From assembly GCA_050251195.1 (NCBI GenBank), contig JBFWNG010000022.1:1-40126 (forward strand): a DNA stretch of 40,126 bases. The letters run 5' to 3'. Numbering within the stretch: the stretch's first letter is position 1; each line of letters starts with the position of its first letter. The DNA comes from JBFWNG01 sp050251195 (lineage in GTDB: Bacteria > Bdellovibrionota_B > Oligoflexia > Oligoflexales > Oligoflexaceae). A model generated the notes under the pieces. That model did not search any database, was not told the DNA's origin, and saw only the letters and a list, made by a program, of their open reading frames with translations. The translations under genes were made by a program, and so were the position numbers. Positions 1 through 8,318 of this stretch are shown in pieces.

Positions 1-8
1 CGTGTGAA
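1..8. other. left end direct repeat (attL-like core)
   Basis: CGTGTGAA is the first sequence of the window and is repeated exactly as its last eight bases. The next bases read CC then ATGATGC, and the bases before the right-hand copy read GCATCAT then A. Joined end to end they give GCATCAT-A-CGTGTGAA-CC-ATGATGC, a 7-bp perfect inverted repeat around an 11-bp centre. That is the usual form of a tyrosine-recombinase core site. An integrase gene begins about 100 bp inside. The flanking chromosome is not visible, so the boundary is inferred. Confidence 0.6.
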
Positions 9-106
9 CCATGATGCTGTCATCCGGCTCTCAAGTCAATAGGGTGCCTAAAAGCTAATCAGTGAAAGGGTTTCCGAGATTACAGAAATCAAGGAGACTC
101 AACAAA

Positions 107-1225
107 ATGTTCACTAAAACTGTGGAAAAACTGTGGAATTTTGACGAAAGTGTGGAGAAACTGAGGAGTTTTACCTCCCCCTTTCTGACTGTCGGGCAAG
201 TGGCTAAAATCCTTGGGAGAGATAAGAAGACCATCATTGATTGGTGCCGAACCGGCAAGTTGACGGCTGTTGCCAAGGCTTATGGGACGAAAGAGACCTA
301 CCATATAACGCCTAAGGCGGTAGAGATGTTTATGGGAAGCCTCAAGCTTCTGGCTGAACTGGAGCCACCCATTAAGCAGATCGATGACTATACGCCTCAT
401 TTGGAAGCTTGGAAAAAGGCGATGTCTGCCGGGCTGATGTCTGGCAGACAGTTCAGCCCGCACACTATCAACTGGTACAGTCGATACGCCTGCCGATTTT
501 TGAGCAAATATGGAACCATTACACCAAAAACGCTTCGGGCGGCATTTCTGGAGTACCCTGATAACCCGGATATACAAGTAGGCATCTATCGGGCGATGAT
601 CTGTTTTTCAAAATATCTGGTGATGGAGGAACTCATGACGCAATCCGGTCTGGATGCCTTGATGAAAAAAGAGATGCGCCCATCTCCCAACAAGCGACCC
701 AAGCGGACGTGCGTTTCCGAGGAGGGATTGCAAGCCATGCTCAAGCACTGCAAGAACAAGAAGGATACGGCTATTTTACTGCTGCTTGCCAATACTGGTA
801 TTCGAGCGGATGAATGCGCCAAGCTGAAACTCTCTGATGTGGACTTGGAAAAACAACAGATTGTTATCCGGCAAGCCAAGTGGGACAAGTCTCGGCGGCT
901 GGGCATCAATGAGGAAACCACGAACGCCTTGAGGGACTATTTGTCTATACGCCCTGACGTAAAGACGGATGGATTTTTCCTCAACAAGTTTGGAAGAGAC
1001 ATCGAACGGAATGGGATCTTTCAGCGCATCGAAAAACTGGGAAGAAGGGCCGGAATTCAGGCTTCTCCCCATGCTCTGAGACGCCGTTTTGTGACCTATC
1101 ACCTGAACCGGGGCGAAAACCCTAAAAAAGTTCAGAAGGCATGTGGTCATTCCAACATTCAAGTTACGATGATGTATGACCAGACGAGTGAGCAGGATGT
1201 TGTGGACTCGATGAAAAACTGGTAA
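107..1225 (+). CDS. tyrosine recombinase with N-terminal excisionase-like HTH
   Basis: Site-specific integrase/recombinase of 372 residues. The C-terminal half has the full catalytic set: Arg near 233 in TGIRADE, HALRR (His322, Arg325), GHS (His348) and the nucleophile Tyr357 in MMYDQ. Residues about 26-55 (LTVGQVAKILGRDKKTIIDW) form a MerR/excisionase-like helix-turn-helix, unusual as a fusion to an integrase. A SAM-like core-binding region follows (FSPHTINWYSRY). I chose ATG 107 because AAGGAG lies 10 bp upstream; a GTG at 62 would add 15 residues. It faces a related integrase, and the two genes overlap tail to tail by 62 bp. Its first codons overlap the TGTGGA repeats. It probably recombines the element ends. 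Confidence 0.93.
   Translation: MFTKTVEKLWNFDESVEKLRSFTSPFLTVGQVAKILGRDKKTIIDWCRTGKLTAVAKAYGTKETYHITPKAVEMFMGSLKLLAELEPPIKQIDDYTPHLEAWKKAMSAGLMSGRQFSPHTINWYSRYACRFLSKYGTITPKTLRAAFLEYPDNPDIQVGIYRAMICFSKYLVMEELMTQSGLDALMKKEMRPSPNKRPKRTCVSEEGLQAMLKHCKNKKDTAILLLLANTGIRADECAKLKLSDVDLEKQQIVIRQAKWDKSRRLGINEETTNALRDYLSIRPDVKTDGFFLNKFGRDIERNGIFQRIEKLGRRAGIQASPHALRRRFVTYHLNRGENPKKVQKACGHSNIQVTMMYDQTSEQDVVDSMKNW
119..167 (+). repeat. left arm-type integrase repeats (TGTGGA)
   Basis: TGTGGA occurs at 121, 132 and 151, with TGAGGA at 162. The first two and the last two starts are each 11 bp apart, about one helical turn. The pair ACTGTGGAAAAACTGTGGA at 119-137 recurs exactly at 39978-39996 near the other end. 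All copies have the same orientation. Repeats at both ends of an integrative element are typical arm-type binding sites for the integrase N-terminal domain. These lie inside the first codons of the integrase gene itself. Confidence 0.65.
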
Positions 1226-2078
1226 AGCGGCTTTTCATGGCCTCCGCTACCTCTTCTTCAGTCACCTGGCAATAGTCGCGGGTGGTCTTGATGTCCGAAT
1301 GACCGCAAGCAATCTGAAGATAGACCAACGGGAGGCCATTGCTCACGTTAATCGTTACGAACGCTCGGCGCAGGGCATGGGGACTGACTTCAACCCCGGC
1401 CCTGCGTCCGAGTTTCTGGAGACGCTTGAACAAGCCATTCCTCTCAATAGGCAGATTAACGCCGTTGACCAGCAAGAGATCGTTGGAGGACACCGGGCCT
1501 CGCCAAGCCATATACTCATCCAGAGCGGTCATAACCTCTTCACTCAGTCCCACTTGTCGGGATTTGCCCCACTTGCCTTTGGGCAAATAGACCTTCTTTT
1601 CCTCCCGGTTGATATCCTTCAGTGTTAAGGAGCAAGCCTCCGAAGCCCGAAAGCCTGTAGATACCAGAAAGAGGATGATGAACCGATCTAAGGGGTTTTT
1701 ACAGACAGCCAAAAGTTTGAGAACGTCCTCATATTTGACTGTTGTCCGCTTTGGCGGAAGGTGGCGCTTGGGCCGAATGCGTTTGGCTTGTTCGAGGAAG
1801 CCCTTCTCCAGGGTGCGCTCTTCCTCCAGGTATTTGGCAAAGCAGACGATTCCCCGGTAGACAGAATCCCGTTTGGAGTATTGCCGGACGGGGATTCTGG
1901 CCAACTCGGTTTTCAGGTGCTCATAGCTGACTTTACCGTACCGGTTGAGGAAGTCCGTGACATAATAATTGTAGGATTTCTGGGTATGAGGACTGAACGG
2001 ACGGCCATCCATCAGGCCGTTTGCCATCGCATTGTTCCATCCTTCCAGGTAATCACTGTGTTTTTTGAAATTGAACAT
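1164..2078 (-). CDS. tyrosine recombinase (paralogue)
   Basis: Second site-specific recombinase, 304 residues, with the catalytic residues Arg144 (TGFRASE), His234 and Arg237 (HALRR), His260 (CGHSD) and Tyr269 (TRDYC). It aligns with its neighbour along its length (for example FSPHT, RNGLFKRLQKLGRRAG against RNGIFQRIEKLGRRAG) but lacks the N-terminal HTH. The two genes converge and overlap. The last 20 residues are Ser/His-rich and come from sequence antisense to the neighbour's 3' end, so that tail may be a recent extension. GAGGATTACC precedes the ATG. A terminator-like hairpin lies in its leader. Two paralogous recombinases could act as a pair (heterodimer or integration/excision split); that role is inferred. 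Confidence 0.93.
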   Translation of the reverse strand: MFNFKKHSDYLEGWNNAMANGLMDGRPFSPHTQKSYNYYVTDFLNRYGKVSYEHLKTELARIPVRQYSKRDSVYRGIVCFAKYLEEERTLEKGFLEQAKRIRPKRHLPPKRTTVKYEDVLKLLAVCKNPLDRFIILFLVSTGFRASEACSLTLKDINREEKKVYLPKGKWGKSRQVGLSEEVMTALDEYMAWRGPVSSNDLLLVNGVNLPIERNGLFKRLQKLGRRAGVEVSPHALRRAFVTINVSNGLPLVYLQIACGHSDIKTTRDYCQVTEEEVAEAMKSRFTSFSSSPQHPAHSSGHTSS

Positions 2079-2108
2079 ACGGTAATCCTCTTTGTTCAGG
2101 GTTGCAAC

Positions 2109-2134
2109 AAAAAAGGCCAGTCATTGGACTGGCC
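2109..2134 (-). terminator. hairpin with U-tract upstream of the second integrase
   Basis: GGCCAGTC-ATTG-GACTGGCC forms a perfect 8-bp stem (2115-2134) with an A6 run on the plus side. On the minus strand it is therefore followed by T6, a good rho-independent terminator. It lies about 30-55 bp upstream of the integrase start. It would block read-through into the integrase or act as an attenuator in its leader. No other minus-strand gene lies immediately upstream, which makes an insulating or attenuating role likely. Confidence 0.7.
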
Positions 2135-2243
2135 GCTAATCAGAGAATGGCTTAATGAAAATTTACTGTACTACACGTTCGGATGCGGTATTATTTAATG
2201 TTGGTTAGACAAGTTACTACGTAAGAGTAAGAGAGAGTTAAAG

Positions 2244-2965
2244 TTGAACTCCATCCCCTTTGTAAATTATGATTTTTTTGGCTATTTGGCGGGCGGACTG
2301 CTCACTGTCTGCGCTTTCGCCTTTATCCAAGATGCTCAGTGGGTGGTAGTGGGGGCCACCAGCCCTGTACACGCTCTTTTGGGAATCATCCTGGTTTATG
2401 TCGCCGGACAAGTCATTGCCACGCCTGCCAGTTGGCTTTACGAGCGTCTGTTAGTCCGGCAGGTATTAGGGCAGCCGGAAGTAATTCTTTTCAATGAGAC
2501 AGGGGCCAGCGGATGGAAACGGGTATTCTTTGAATACTTCGAGCCGCTTTCGCCTTGGGCGCGGACGACGATTCTACGGAAGGCGGAGCGTTTCGGAATT
2601 GATAAGCCCGGTAGGGATTGTTTCATCATATCTGGAGCCAACTGAAGGATGATACGGCCATCGCCCCCAGGCTCTCTACGTTTCTGAACAATTACGGGTT
2701 CGCCCGTAATATGTCTATGGCCTGCCTTTTAAGCGGGGTTCTGATTTTAGGCGACTTGTGGTTGGGGATGGCGACTAATCCTGAGCAATCCTTTGTCTGG
2801 GGCTGGACGGCTATCGCGTTGGCGGTGGGATTGCTGTACCGCTATCTTAAATTCTACCGACAGTATACGTTTGAGCTTTTTATGACGTATTCAAAGCGCC
2901 CGTTGGAAGACGAGGGGGCATCGAGGTTGGAAGAAAAACCAGAGGAGGTAACGCATGGAAATTAA
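2244..2965 (+). pseudogene. membrane protein, split by a -1 frameshift
   Basis: Two overlapping reading frames together look like one membrane protein. The first (2244-2645, TTG start after GAGAGAG) has hydrophobic segments around residues 12-30 and 38-60 and then a soluble stretch. It shifts to nonsense near 2617 (CFIISGAN, stop). The second frame continues naturally from about 2618 (FHHIWSQL) with two more hydrophobic segments and a charged tail. Joining them needs a -1 shift near GATTGTTTC; no classic slippery heptamer is visible. It could be a broken gene, a sequencing error or a programmed shift. The tail overlaps the next gene by 11 bp, so the two form an operon. Function unknown; perhaps a membrane partner of the metallo-beta-lactamase protein. 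Confidence 0.6.
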
Positions 2966-3857
2966 CATTTTTGATGTTGAGCATGGCGCTTGTGCGCTTT
3001 TGACGGCTCCCAGCCTAGCGAGAATGCTGATAGACTGCGGGCACAACAACAATACGGGATGGAGACCGTCGATCTGCTTGCCCGAAAACGACATCACCTA
3101 CCTAGAGTTGTTCGTTGTCACGAATTATGACGAGGATCACGTCAGCGATTTAGTCAACCTGCGTCGAACAGTGAACATCAAATCCTTGCTTCGGAATAAG
3201 TCCGTTAGCCCTAACGATATTAGAAAACTGAAATCCGAAGACGGTATGGGTGCTGGGATCGACGAGTTTTGCCAAATGGCGACAACTTATAATCAGCCGC
3301 CCGATCCGGTGAATTGGGGCGGTGTGGAGAGAAAGTCGTTTCATAACCAGTACCCCGGAGACTTCGATGACGAAAACAACCTCAGCCTTGTTAGCTTTAT
3401 CAGCTATGGTGGACTGAAGATTGTCTTTCCTGGGGACTTGGAGAAGGCAGGTTGGGATAAACTGCTGGAACAAGAGGCATTCCGGCAAGAACTGGCCGGT
3501 GTGAACGTGTTTGTTGCCTCCCATCACGGGCGGCAAAGCGGATGCTGTGAAGAGGTCTTCAAGTATTGCCATCCGAATATTGTCATTTTTTCCGATAAAA
3601 GCAAGGGTTTCCAGACCCAGGAAACCGTGGGCTGGTATGCAAGCCGTTGCAAGGGAATCTCCTACAGAGGAAGCACCCGCAAGGTATTCACCACCCGGCA
3701 TGACGGGAATATTAAACTGACGACCAATGGGTTCGGTTTTGATATTGCCACGGATAAAGGCTTGGCGTCCGATCCGGTTGCCGAAGCATTGGGAGCATTT
3801 TTGACTGGCGGAGTGCTTGGCATGGGCCTTGCCGCGCTAAGGATGCCTAGACTTTAG
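2955..3857 (+). CDS. metallo-beta-lactamase-fold hydrolase (ComEC-like)
   Basis: A 300-residue protein with a metallo-beta-lactamase layout: start ...FDVEHGACALL, LIDCGHN, a metal-binding TNYDEDHVSDL motif, FPGDLEKAGW and ASHHGRQSG, in the order seen in ComEC/Rec2-type hydrolase domains. The first motif is a variant (YDEDH instead of HxDxDH), but the Asp-His pair and later His and Asp residues remain, so activity is likely. The C-terminal 30 residues are hydrophobic (GAFLTGGVLGMGLAAL). GGAGG precedes the ATG. It overlaps the upstream split membrane protein, so they are probably one unit. Substrate unknown: a phosphodiester or nucleotide is likely from the family. Confidence 0.8.
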   Translation: MEINIFDVEHGACALLTAPSLARMLIDCGHNNNTGWRPSICLPENDITYLELFVVTNYDEDHVSDLVNLRRTVNIKSLLRNKSVSPNDIRKLKSEDGMGAGIDEFCQMATTYNQPPDPVNWGGVERKSFHNQYPGDFDDENNLSLVSFISYGGLKIVFPGDLEKAGWDKLLEQEAFRQELAGVNVFVASHHGRQSGCCEEVFKYCHPNIVIFSDKSKGFQTQETVGWYASRCKGISYRGSTRKVFTTRHDGNIKLTTNGFGFDIATDKGLASDPVAEALGAFLTGGVLGMGLAALRMPRL

Positions 3858-3868
3858 ACAGGCTGGTT

Positions 3869-4000
3869 TTGGCGTACTGTTCAATCCATTCAAGCGCTGA
3901 TGAGCGGAGGGCCATCAAGCCGCTTGCCATCGCGTTATTTCCTGCTGGTGAAGAATATACGGTTGTTCACCACGATGATTGGGCCATAATTGAGAAATGA
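3869..4000 (+). CDS. possible small protein before the phosphoesterase
   Basis: A 43-codon frame starting at TTG 3869 and ending in a TGA that overlaps the next gene's ATG in the coupled form ATGA. The translation looks protein-like at its end (LFPAGEEYTVVHHDDWAIIEK). I see no strong ribosome binding site, and the frame is open only back to a TAG at 3848. It may be the remnant of a longer gene or a coupled small protein. I do not recognise a family. Confidence 0.3.
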   Translation: MAYCSIHSSADERRAIKPLAIALFPAGEEYTVVHHDDWAIIEK

Positions 4001-4755
4001 AACTCCATATCCTAAGCGATGTTCATAACGAATTCTCCGTTCTTGAACCGCCAGAAACCGACGCTGACGTGGTAATTCTGGCCGGGGATATTGACGTGAA
4101 CCTGAGAGCCATTCCTTGGGCCAAACGGTTTGACAAGCCGGTTATTTACCTTTTGGGAAACCATGAGTTCTATGGCCAGCACTATGAACGGATCGTTGAG
4201 GAAACGCGGATACAAACCGAAGGCACCCACATCCATTTCCTGGACAACGATGCGCTGATCCTGGACGGTGTTCGATTTCTGGGCGGAACGCTTTGGACAG
4301 ATTTCCAGGCATTCGGTCAGGCTCGCTCCATTGTGGCCATGATGACCTGTCAGCAAATGATTAATGACTTCAAACACATCACTATCGGCTCAGAGGAAAG
4401 GCACCTCAGGCCAGAAGATACGGTAACGATGTTTGAGACAACCGTTTCCTTTCTCAAGGCCAAGCTGATGGAACCGTTTGATGGAAAAACGGTGGTCATC
4501 ACCCACCATGCTCCGTCAATGGAGAGTGTGGCCGACCGATTCAAGCATGACATTCTGACACCGGGCTTTGCCTCCGATTTAACCCATCTGATGGGGCCGG
4601 ATGTGGCTCTCTGGGTGCATGGCCACGTCCACAACAGCAGTGACTATGTTTGCAATGGGACACGGGTGGTTTGCAACCCTAGAGGCTACCAGAATCAGGG
4701 TGCATCGTCATCCGAAAACAAGGCGTTTAACCCGGCGCTGGTGGTGGAAGTTTAG
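3997..4755 (+). CDS. calcineurin-like metallophosphoesterase
   Basis: 252 residues with the complete metallophosphoesterase motif series: D-x-H near the start (LSDVHNEF), GDID, GNHEF, HH (VVITHHAP) and GHVH (VHGHVHNSSDY). These bind two metal ions and hydrolyse phosphomono- or diesters. Such proteins often act on nucleotides or cyclic nucleotides, but the substrate cannot be read from sequence. It follows a small frame with an ATGA overlap. Its stop overlaps the stop of the convergent abiEii gene. Family assignment is firm; a defence or housekeeping role is open. Confidence 0.88.
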   Translation: MKLHILSDVHNEFSVLEPPETDADVVILAGDIDVNLRAIPWAKRFDKPVIYLLGNHEFYGQHYERIVEETRIQTEGTHIHFLDNDALILDGVRFLGGTLWTDFQAFGQARSIVAMMTCQQMINDFKHITIGSEERHLRPEDTVTMFETTVSFLKAKLMEPFDGKTVVITHHAPSMESVADRFKHDILTPGFASDLTHLMGPDVALWVHGHVHNSSDYVCNGTRVVCNPRGYQNQGASSSENKAFNPALVVEV

Positions 4756-5666
4756 GCGGAACGAAAGCTCTCTTCCAAGCGCTTTAGCATTTCCTGGTGT
4801 TTTATCGGATTTTCCCTGGCCAGTTTTTGAATGTTCTGGAGTTTCCATTGCACGGCGGGTAAATCTTGCAGCGCTTTGATGGGGCTGAGTGACCAGTCAG
4901 GCTTGCCCTGCTTGAAGGAAATCAAAAGCGCCTTATCATCATTACTCAGGCTGGCATGAATCACGTCTACCAATTGAATCCGTGTATTGATGTAATCTTC
5001 ATACGTGAAGGGTGTTCTGGCCATCCCGGCAAACTGAGCCTGAAAGGCTTGTTCCTGATCCTGGAAACGGGGCCGAATAACTTCATGAAGGGGTCTGTCA
5101 TGACTGAGTAAAGACGCGATAAAGCCGGGCTGGATTGCATCCGGCAAGGTATTTTGTTCAATCAAGGGTAGAACATCAAACAAGTCCCGTGGGTGTTGCC
5201 GATCCAAGGCGGCGCAAATCTTGCCGCCATAGAGTTCCGCATCAGACACAACCAGGATTTCCGAAAACTTTCCAAACTCGCCTTGAACCACATCCGCAAC
5301 CGGTAGGAGTCGGGCAGGTTCAATATGCCCCCGCATGACCATATTGACTTCCACCTTGACCTGTACCCTGCCCAGCAAACACAGGAGCTTTCCCCTTGGA
5401 CTGTCAGCCTGTACCTGGATGCCGGGTATGGATTGAGTCAAGTTCAGCCTGATCCGCTCCAGTGCTTCTGAAATATTACCGAGGGCTGTTTCCCGCTTAT
5501 CAAATGGCAGGTAAACCAAGTCGATATCCACGGACAAGCGAGGCATGTCCCGTAAAAAGAGGTTGATGGCTGTGCCACCCTTTAAAGCAAAGCAGGATTC
5601 CTGGGCGACAAACGGGAGAATACGGAGCAATAAGTCTACCTGCTCTCGATAAACAGGCAGAATCAT
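4752..5666 (-). CDS. abiEii: AbiEii-type nucleotidyltransferase toxin
   Basis: A 304-residue nucleotidyltransferase-fold protein of the AbiEii/MenT type, the toxin half of the type IV-like AbiE abortive infection system. The catalytic signature is clear: GGTAINLF at 30-37 followed by SVDIDLV with Asp47 and Asp49. Known relatives transfer nucleotides onto tRNA or bind GTP and stop growth after phage infection. Its ATG overlaps the stop of abiEi as ATGA, so the two are translationally coupled with the antitoxin first. Autoregulation by AbiEi is expected. Confidence 0.9.
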   Translation of the reverse strand: MILPVYREQVDLLLRILPFVAQESCFALKGGTAINLFLRDMPRLSVDIDLVYLPFDKRETALGNISEALERIRLNLTQSIPGIQVQADSPRGKLLCLLGRVQVKVEVNMVMRGHIEPARLLPVADVVQGEFGKFSEILVVSDAELYGGKICAALDRQHPRDLFDVLPLIEQNTLPDAIQPGFIASLLSHDRPLHEVIRPRFQDQEQAFQAQFAGMARTPFTYEDYINTRIQLVDVIHASLSNDDKALLISFKQGKPDWSLSPIKALQDLPAVQWKLQNIQKLARENPIKHQEMLKRLEESFRSA

Positions 5667-6433
5667 AGTTCCACAAGCTCCCTGGGGACGCTTATTTTGT
5701 AGTCGGAAATGTACACACCACCCTTGGTAAGGCTTCTATCCCCCTGCCCCAGGTTTAAAGATTCCCGCTTAAGATACTTGAGCCACGGATGTTTGGCTTT
5801 ATCCGCCATATACAAGAACAGACGGCTCACCTTAACCGACTGGCAGACTTCCAGCAGTTCCTGTAGCTGCTTGGGCCTTAAGTTGACCATGCCTTCCATC
5901 AACTGGTAGCATTCCACCAGATCCATTTTCTCCGGGGCCATAAACAGGCACTCCAGGATTGCCCGTTCAGGCGTTGAGAGGGTCAAGGCAAACGTCTTTT
6001 CCTCATATTCAGTCAGCCCAGGCTGTTCCGGCAGGAAAGACGTTTTTATATGGTGAATCTGGTCTTTCCAGTCCTCATAATTCCGAAACCAACCGGGCAG
6101 ATTGGTTTTCAGCGGGGAGAACAGATACACATCCTCCCGCCCCAAACGGAGATAGTGGCTAAACCCTTGCAGGGTTAAAGCCGTTAGCCCGCCGACATGA
6201 ACCGGGATTTGAGCTTGTTTCTGTAGCGCATGCAAACCACCCTGCCAAGTAATAGGGTCTTCAAAGCGTTTGTAGGCTCCGTTTCCAACCCGTTCTATCC
6301 ATTTGCTCTTTAAATACCGGGTTTGTAGCTGGCGGGATATGCCTAAACTCTCCAACCAGGCCGTTGTAGCCACAACCCCCTGAGGCCACTTTTGGAGGAG
6401 ATTCTTTATTTTTATCTCATTTTGTAAACTCAT
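5663..6433 (-). CDS. abiEi: AbiEi-type antitoxin
   Basis: 256 residues with an N-terminal winged helix (about residues 1-90, QTRYLKSKWIERVGNGAYKRF) and an AbiEi C-terminal region. It is the antitoxin and transcriptional repressor of the AbiE pair. In this family the N-terminal domain binds inverted repeats at the promoter. A perfect inverted repeat GTAAAC-N5-GTTTAC covers the start codon here. A TATATA -10-like box lies only about 10 bp upstream of the ATG, so the message may be leaderless or nearly so. It overlaps the toxin gene by 4 bp. Confidence 0.88.
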   Translation of the reverse strand: MSLQNEIKIKNLLQKWPQGVVATTAWLESLGISRQLQTRYLKSKWIERVGNGAYKRFEDPITWQGGLHALQKQAQIPVHVGGLTALTLQGFSHYLRLGREDVYLFSPLKTNLPGWFRNYEDWKDQIHHIKTSFLPEQPGLTEYEEKTFALTLSTPERAILECLFMAPEKMDLVECYQLMEGMVNLRPKQLQELLEVCQSVKVSRLFLYMADKAKHPWLKYLKRESLNLGQGDRSLTKGGVYISDYKISVPRELVEL

Positions 6434-6440
6434 AGTTTAC
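6424..6440 (-). promoter_or_regulatory. AbiE operator: inverted repeat over the start codon
   Basis: GTAAAC-TCATA-GTTTAC is a perfect 6-bp inverted repeat with a 5-bp spacer. The abiEi start codon (6431-6433) is in its centre. On the minus strand TATATA lies just upstream as a plausible -10. AbiEi proteins repress their own operon through such repeats, so this is the likely operator. Confidence 0.55.
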
Positions 6441-6505
6441 TTATATAGCTTTTTTTAATGAAAGTCAAGAGTAGCAAACCTGCCTGGATTTTAATAAGCT
6501 TGGGG

Positions 6506-8296
6506 TTAGGCAACAGGCGTTGTTACGTTCTGGGTAACTTGGGATGCCAAAACGTCTATATCCGACCAACCCATTGCGTTTAAAGGTAACTCCTTAGAAT
6601 GGTCGATAAGGGCATCCAGCAGTTGGGATACGTTTTTAAAGACTTCATCGTTTTGAGTCAATTGTAAAATTGCGTTATATGGCTTTTCTTTGTCAAGCAC
6701 TTCTCCAAAAAAGGCTTCAATATTGGGAAGAGAAGCTACAAGCCTTATTCTTGCAGCATCAGGGACTTGAGAGATGATGGCCTGTATATTTTTGTTCTGC
6801 GTCCAAGCAGGATTTGTCATTTCTGAGCCATCTTTTTTTTGTATTTTAGGTTTGTCTGCATCATGAAGAACAGAATAAGACGCCGAAAACTGATTGAGAA
6901 TCTTGCATAGGGAAACGATAGGGGCTTTCCCCCGCGCTCTGATAATATGCACATTTTTATAATTCTCAGGCGATTGAGCAATAACATATTTGAATGCCGT
7001 GTACTCTGTATCACCTTCAACTACAATGGTCTTCCCGCCAAAGAAAAATTCAGCGATATACGGATCGCAGATATTCAACATTTTCAATCTGGCACGGTCA
7101 TCATCGTCTAAGTTGACTCGTTTGGGACGAAACAAGGTCGTACTCGTCACCGATCCATTTTCGTTTCTTTCTACACGAACAATAGAGGTATTATCACGAG
7201 ATAAATCAATAAAGACAGGAGAGTGAGTCGTAACCATAACCTGCCAATTTCCAGCTTTAGGGAGGTCGTATAAAACACGGCATGCTTCCCGGATCGCATC
7301 AGGGTGGAGACATAATTCTGGCTCATCAAGCAGCAATAAATGCGGTCGATCATTCTTAGTAGTCCTGGACTGTTCCGAAAGAATACGCAAAGCAGCCCAA
7401 AGCAATGTTCTTCTCGCCCCGCTGCCTTGATGCTCAATTGCACTCAAATGTCCATTTTCTGGCCCCATGAGGAGTCTTGGGCTGGCTTTAAACCATGAGA
7501 TACAATTTTCCAATTCTTCATCAGCGCGGGCATCAAAGCGTACTTTATAGCCAGGAAACACCTCATGAATTGTTTCGCTGATCTTGGTTTCTACGGATAA
7601 GATTTCACCATTTGCTCTTTCAACAACAGTTTGTTGAACAGTTTTCAATTGCTGCAACAAGGTAGCGTAAGATGATGTATCTTGCTCTCCTTCCTGGGAT
7701 TTCATGTTTTTTATACTGTCATCAAGAACCTTTTTCAAGAGCTTGATAATCTCAGCAGCCTGTTTTTCCGGGCTGTCAAACGCCTCAATCCTATGAGGTT
7801 CTGGTCTCCGTTGGTTTGCAACATTGGCTGCGCCCCACGGGCCTTCATTGGCAGACCAATCATTTGCTTCAACTAGCCAGCCAACCTTTTTGGGTTCCCC
7901 TTCTTTTTCCCAAGTCCATTTTTCACGGACATACATTTCACCTGTTTGTGGATCAGTCCGAACCCATTTTTCTCCCGGAGCCTTATCGTAGACTACGGTT
8001 TCTAATTCAATTTCTGGGAGGGCATTCGGATCAACCTTCTTGTTTGGAAAGTCGTCAATGGTGAGATGCCCCTCTTTAGAACCATGATTCATAACAACCT
8101 GATAGGCTCTTAATATGGAACTTTTACCAACATTATTAGGCCCTACAAGAACAACAATATCATCCAATTCAATTTCAACCGGATCGGCTCCAATACACCG
8201 GAAATTCCGAATGGTTAATTTGTGAAGCCTAGGTCTTGGACTATCATCATCAATAGATTCTTCACTATTTGCTGCGGATTTTTTAGGTCTTGCCAT
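6506..8296 (-). CDS. OLD-like AAA ATPase with TOPRIM nuclease
   Basis: 596 residues. The N-terminal ABC/SMC-type ATPase has Walker A GPNNVGKSS at 52-60, a signature-like QGSGARRTLLWAAL and Walker B LLLLDEPE near 320. A TOPRIM domain starts near 420 (TIVVEGDTEYTAFKYVI). This is the layout of OLD-family (overcoming lysogenization defect) nucleases. They cut DNA in phage defence, alone or with a helicase partner as in Gabija. There is no UvrD-like helicase next to it. It is the last gene of a minus-strand operon, 22 bp after the type III restriction subunit, with GGGGAATTAGA before its ATG. It may back up the restriction system or act independently. Confidence 0.9.
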   Translation of the reverse strand: MARPKKSAANSEESIDDDSPRPRLHKLTIRNFRCIGADPVEIELDDIVVLVGPNNVGKSSILRAYQVVMNHGSKEGHLTIDDFPNKKVDPNALPEIELETVVYDKAPGEKWVRTDPQTGEMYVREKWTWEKEGEPKKVGWLVEANDWSANEGPWGAANVANQRRPEPHRIEAFDSPEKQAAEIIKLLKKVLDDSIKNMKSQEGEQDTSSYATLLQQLKTVQQTVVERANGEILSVETKISETIHEVFPGYKVRFDARADEELENCISWFKASPRLLMGPENGHLSAIEHQGSGARRTLLWAALRILSEQSRTTKNDRPHLLLLDEPELCLHPDAIREACRVLYDLPKAGNWQVMVTTHSPVFIDLSRDNTSIVRVERNENGSVTSTTLFRPKRVNLDDDDRARLKMLNICDPYIAEFFFGGKTIVVEGDTEYTAFKYVIAQSPENYKNVHIIRARGKAPIVSLCKILNQFSASYSVLHDADKPKIQKKDGSEMTNPAWTQNKNIQAIISQVPDAARIRLVASLPNIEAFFGEVLDKEKPYNAILQLTQNDEVFKNVSQLLDALIDHSKELPLNAMGWSDIDVLASQVTQNVTTPVA

Positions 8297-8318
8297 TCTA
8301 ATTCCCCTTCTACAGCCC

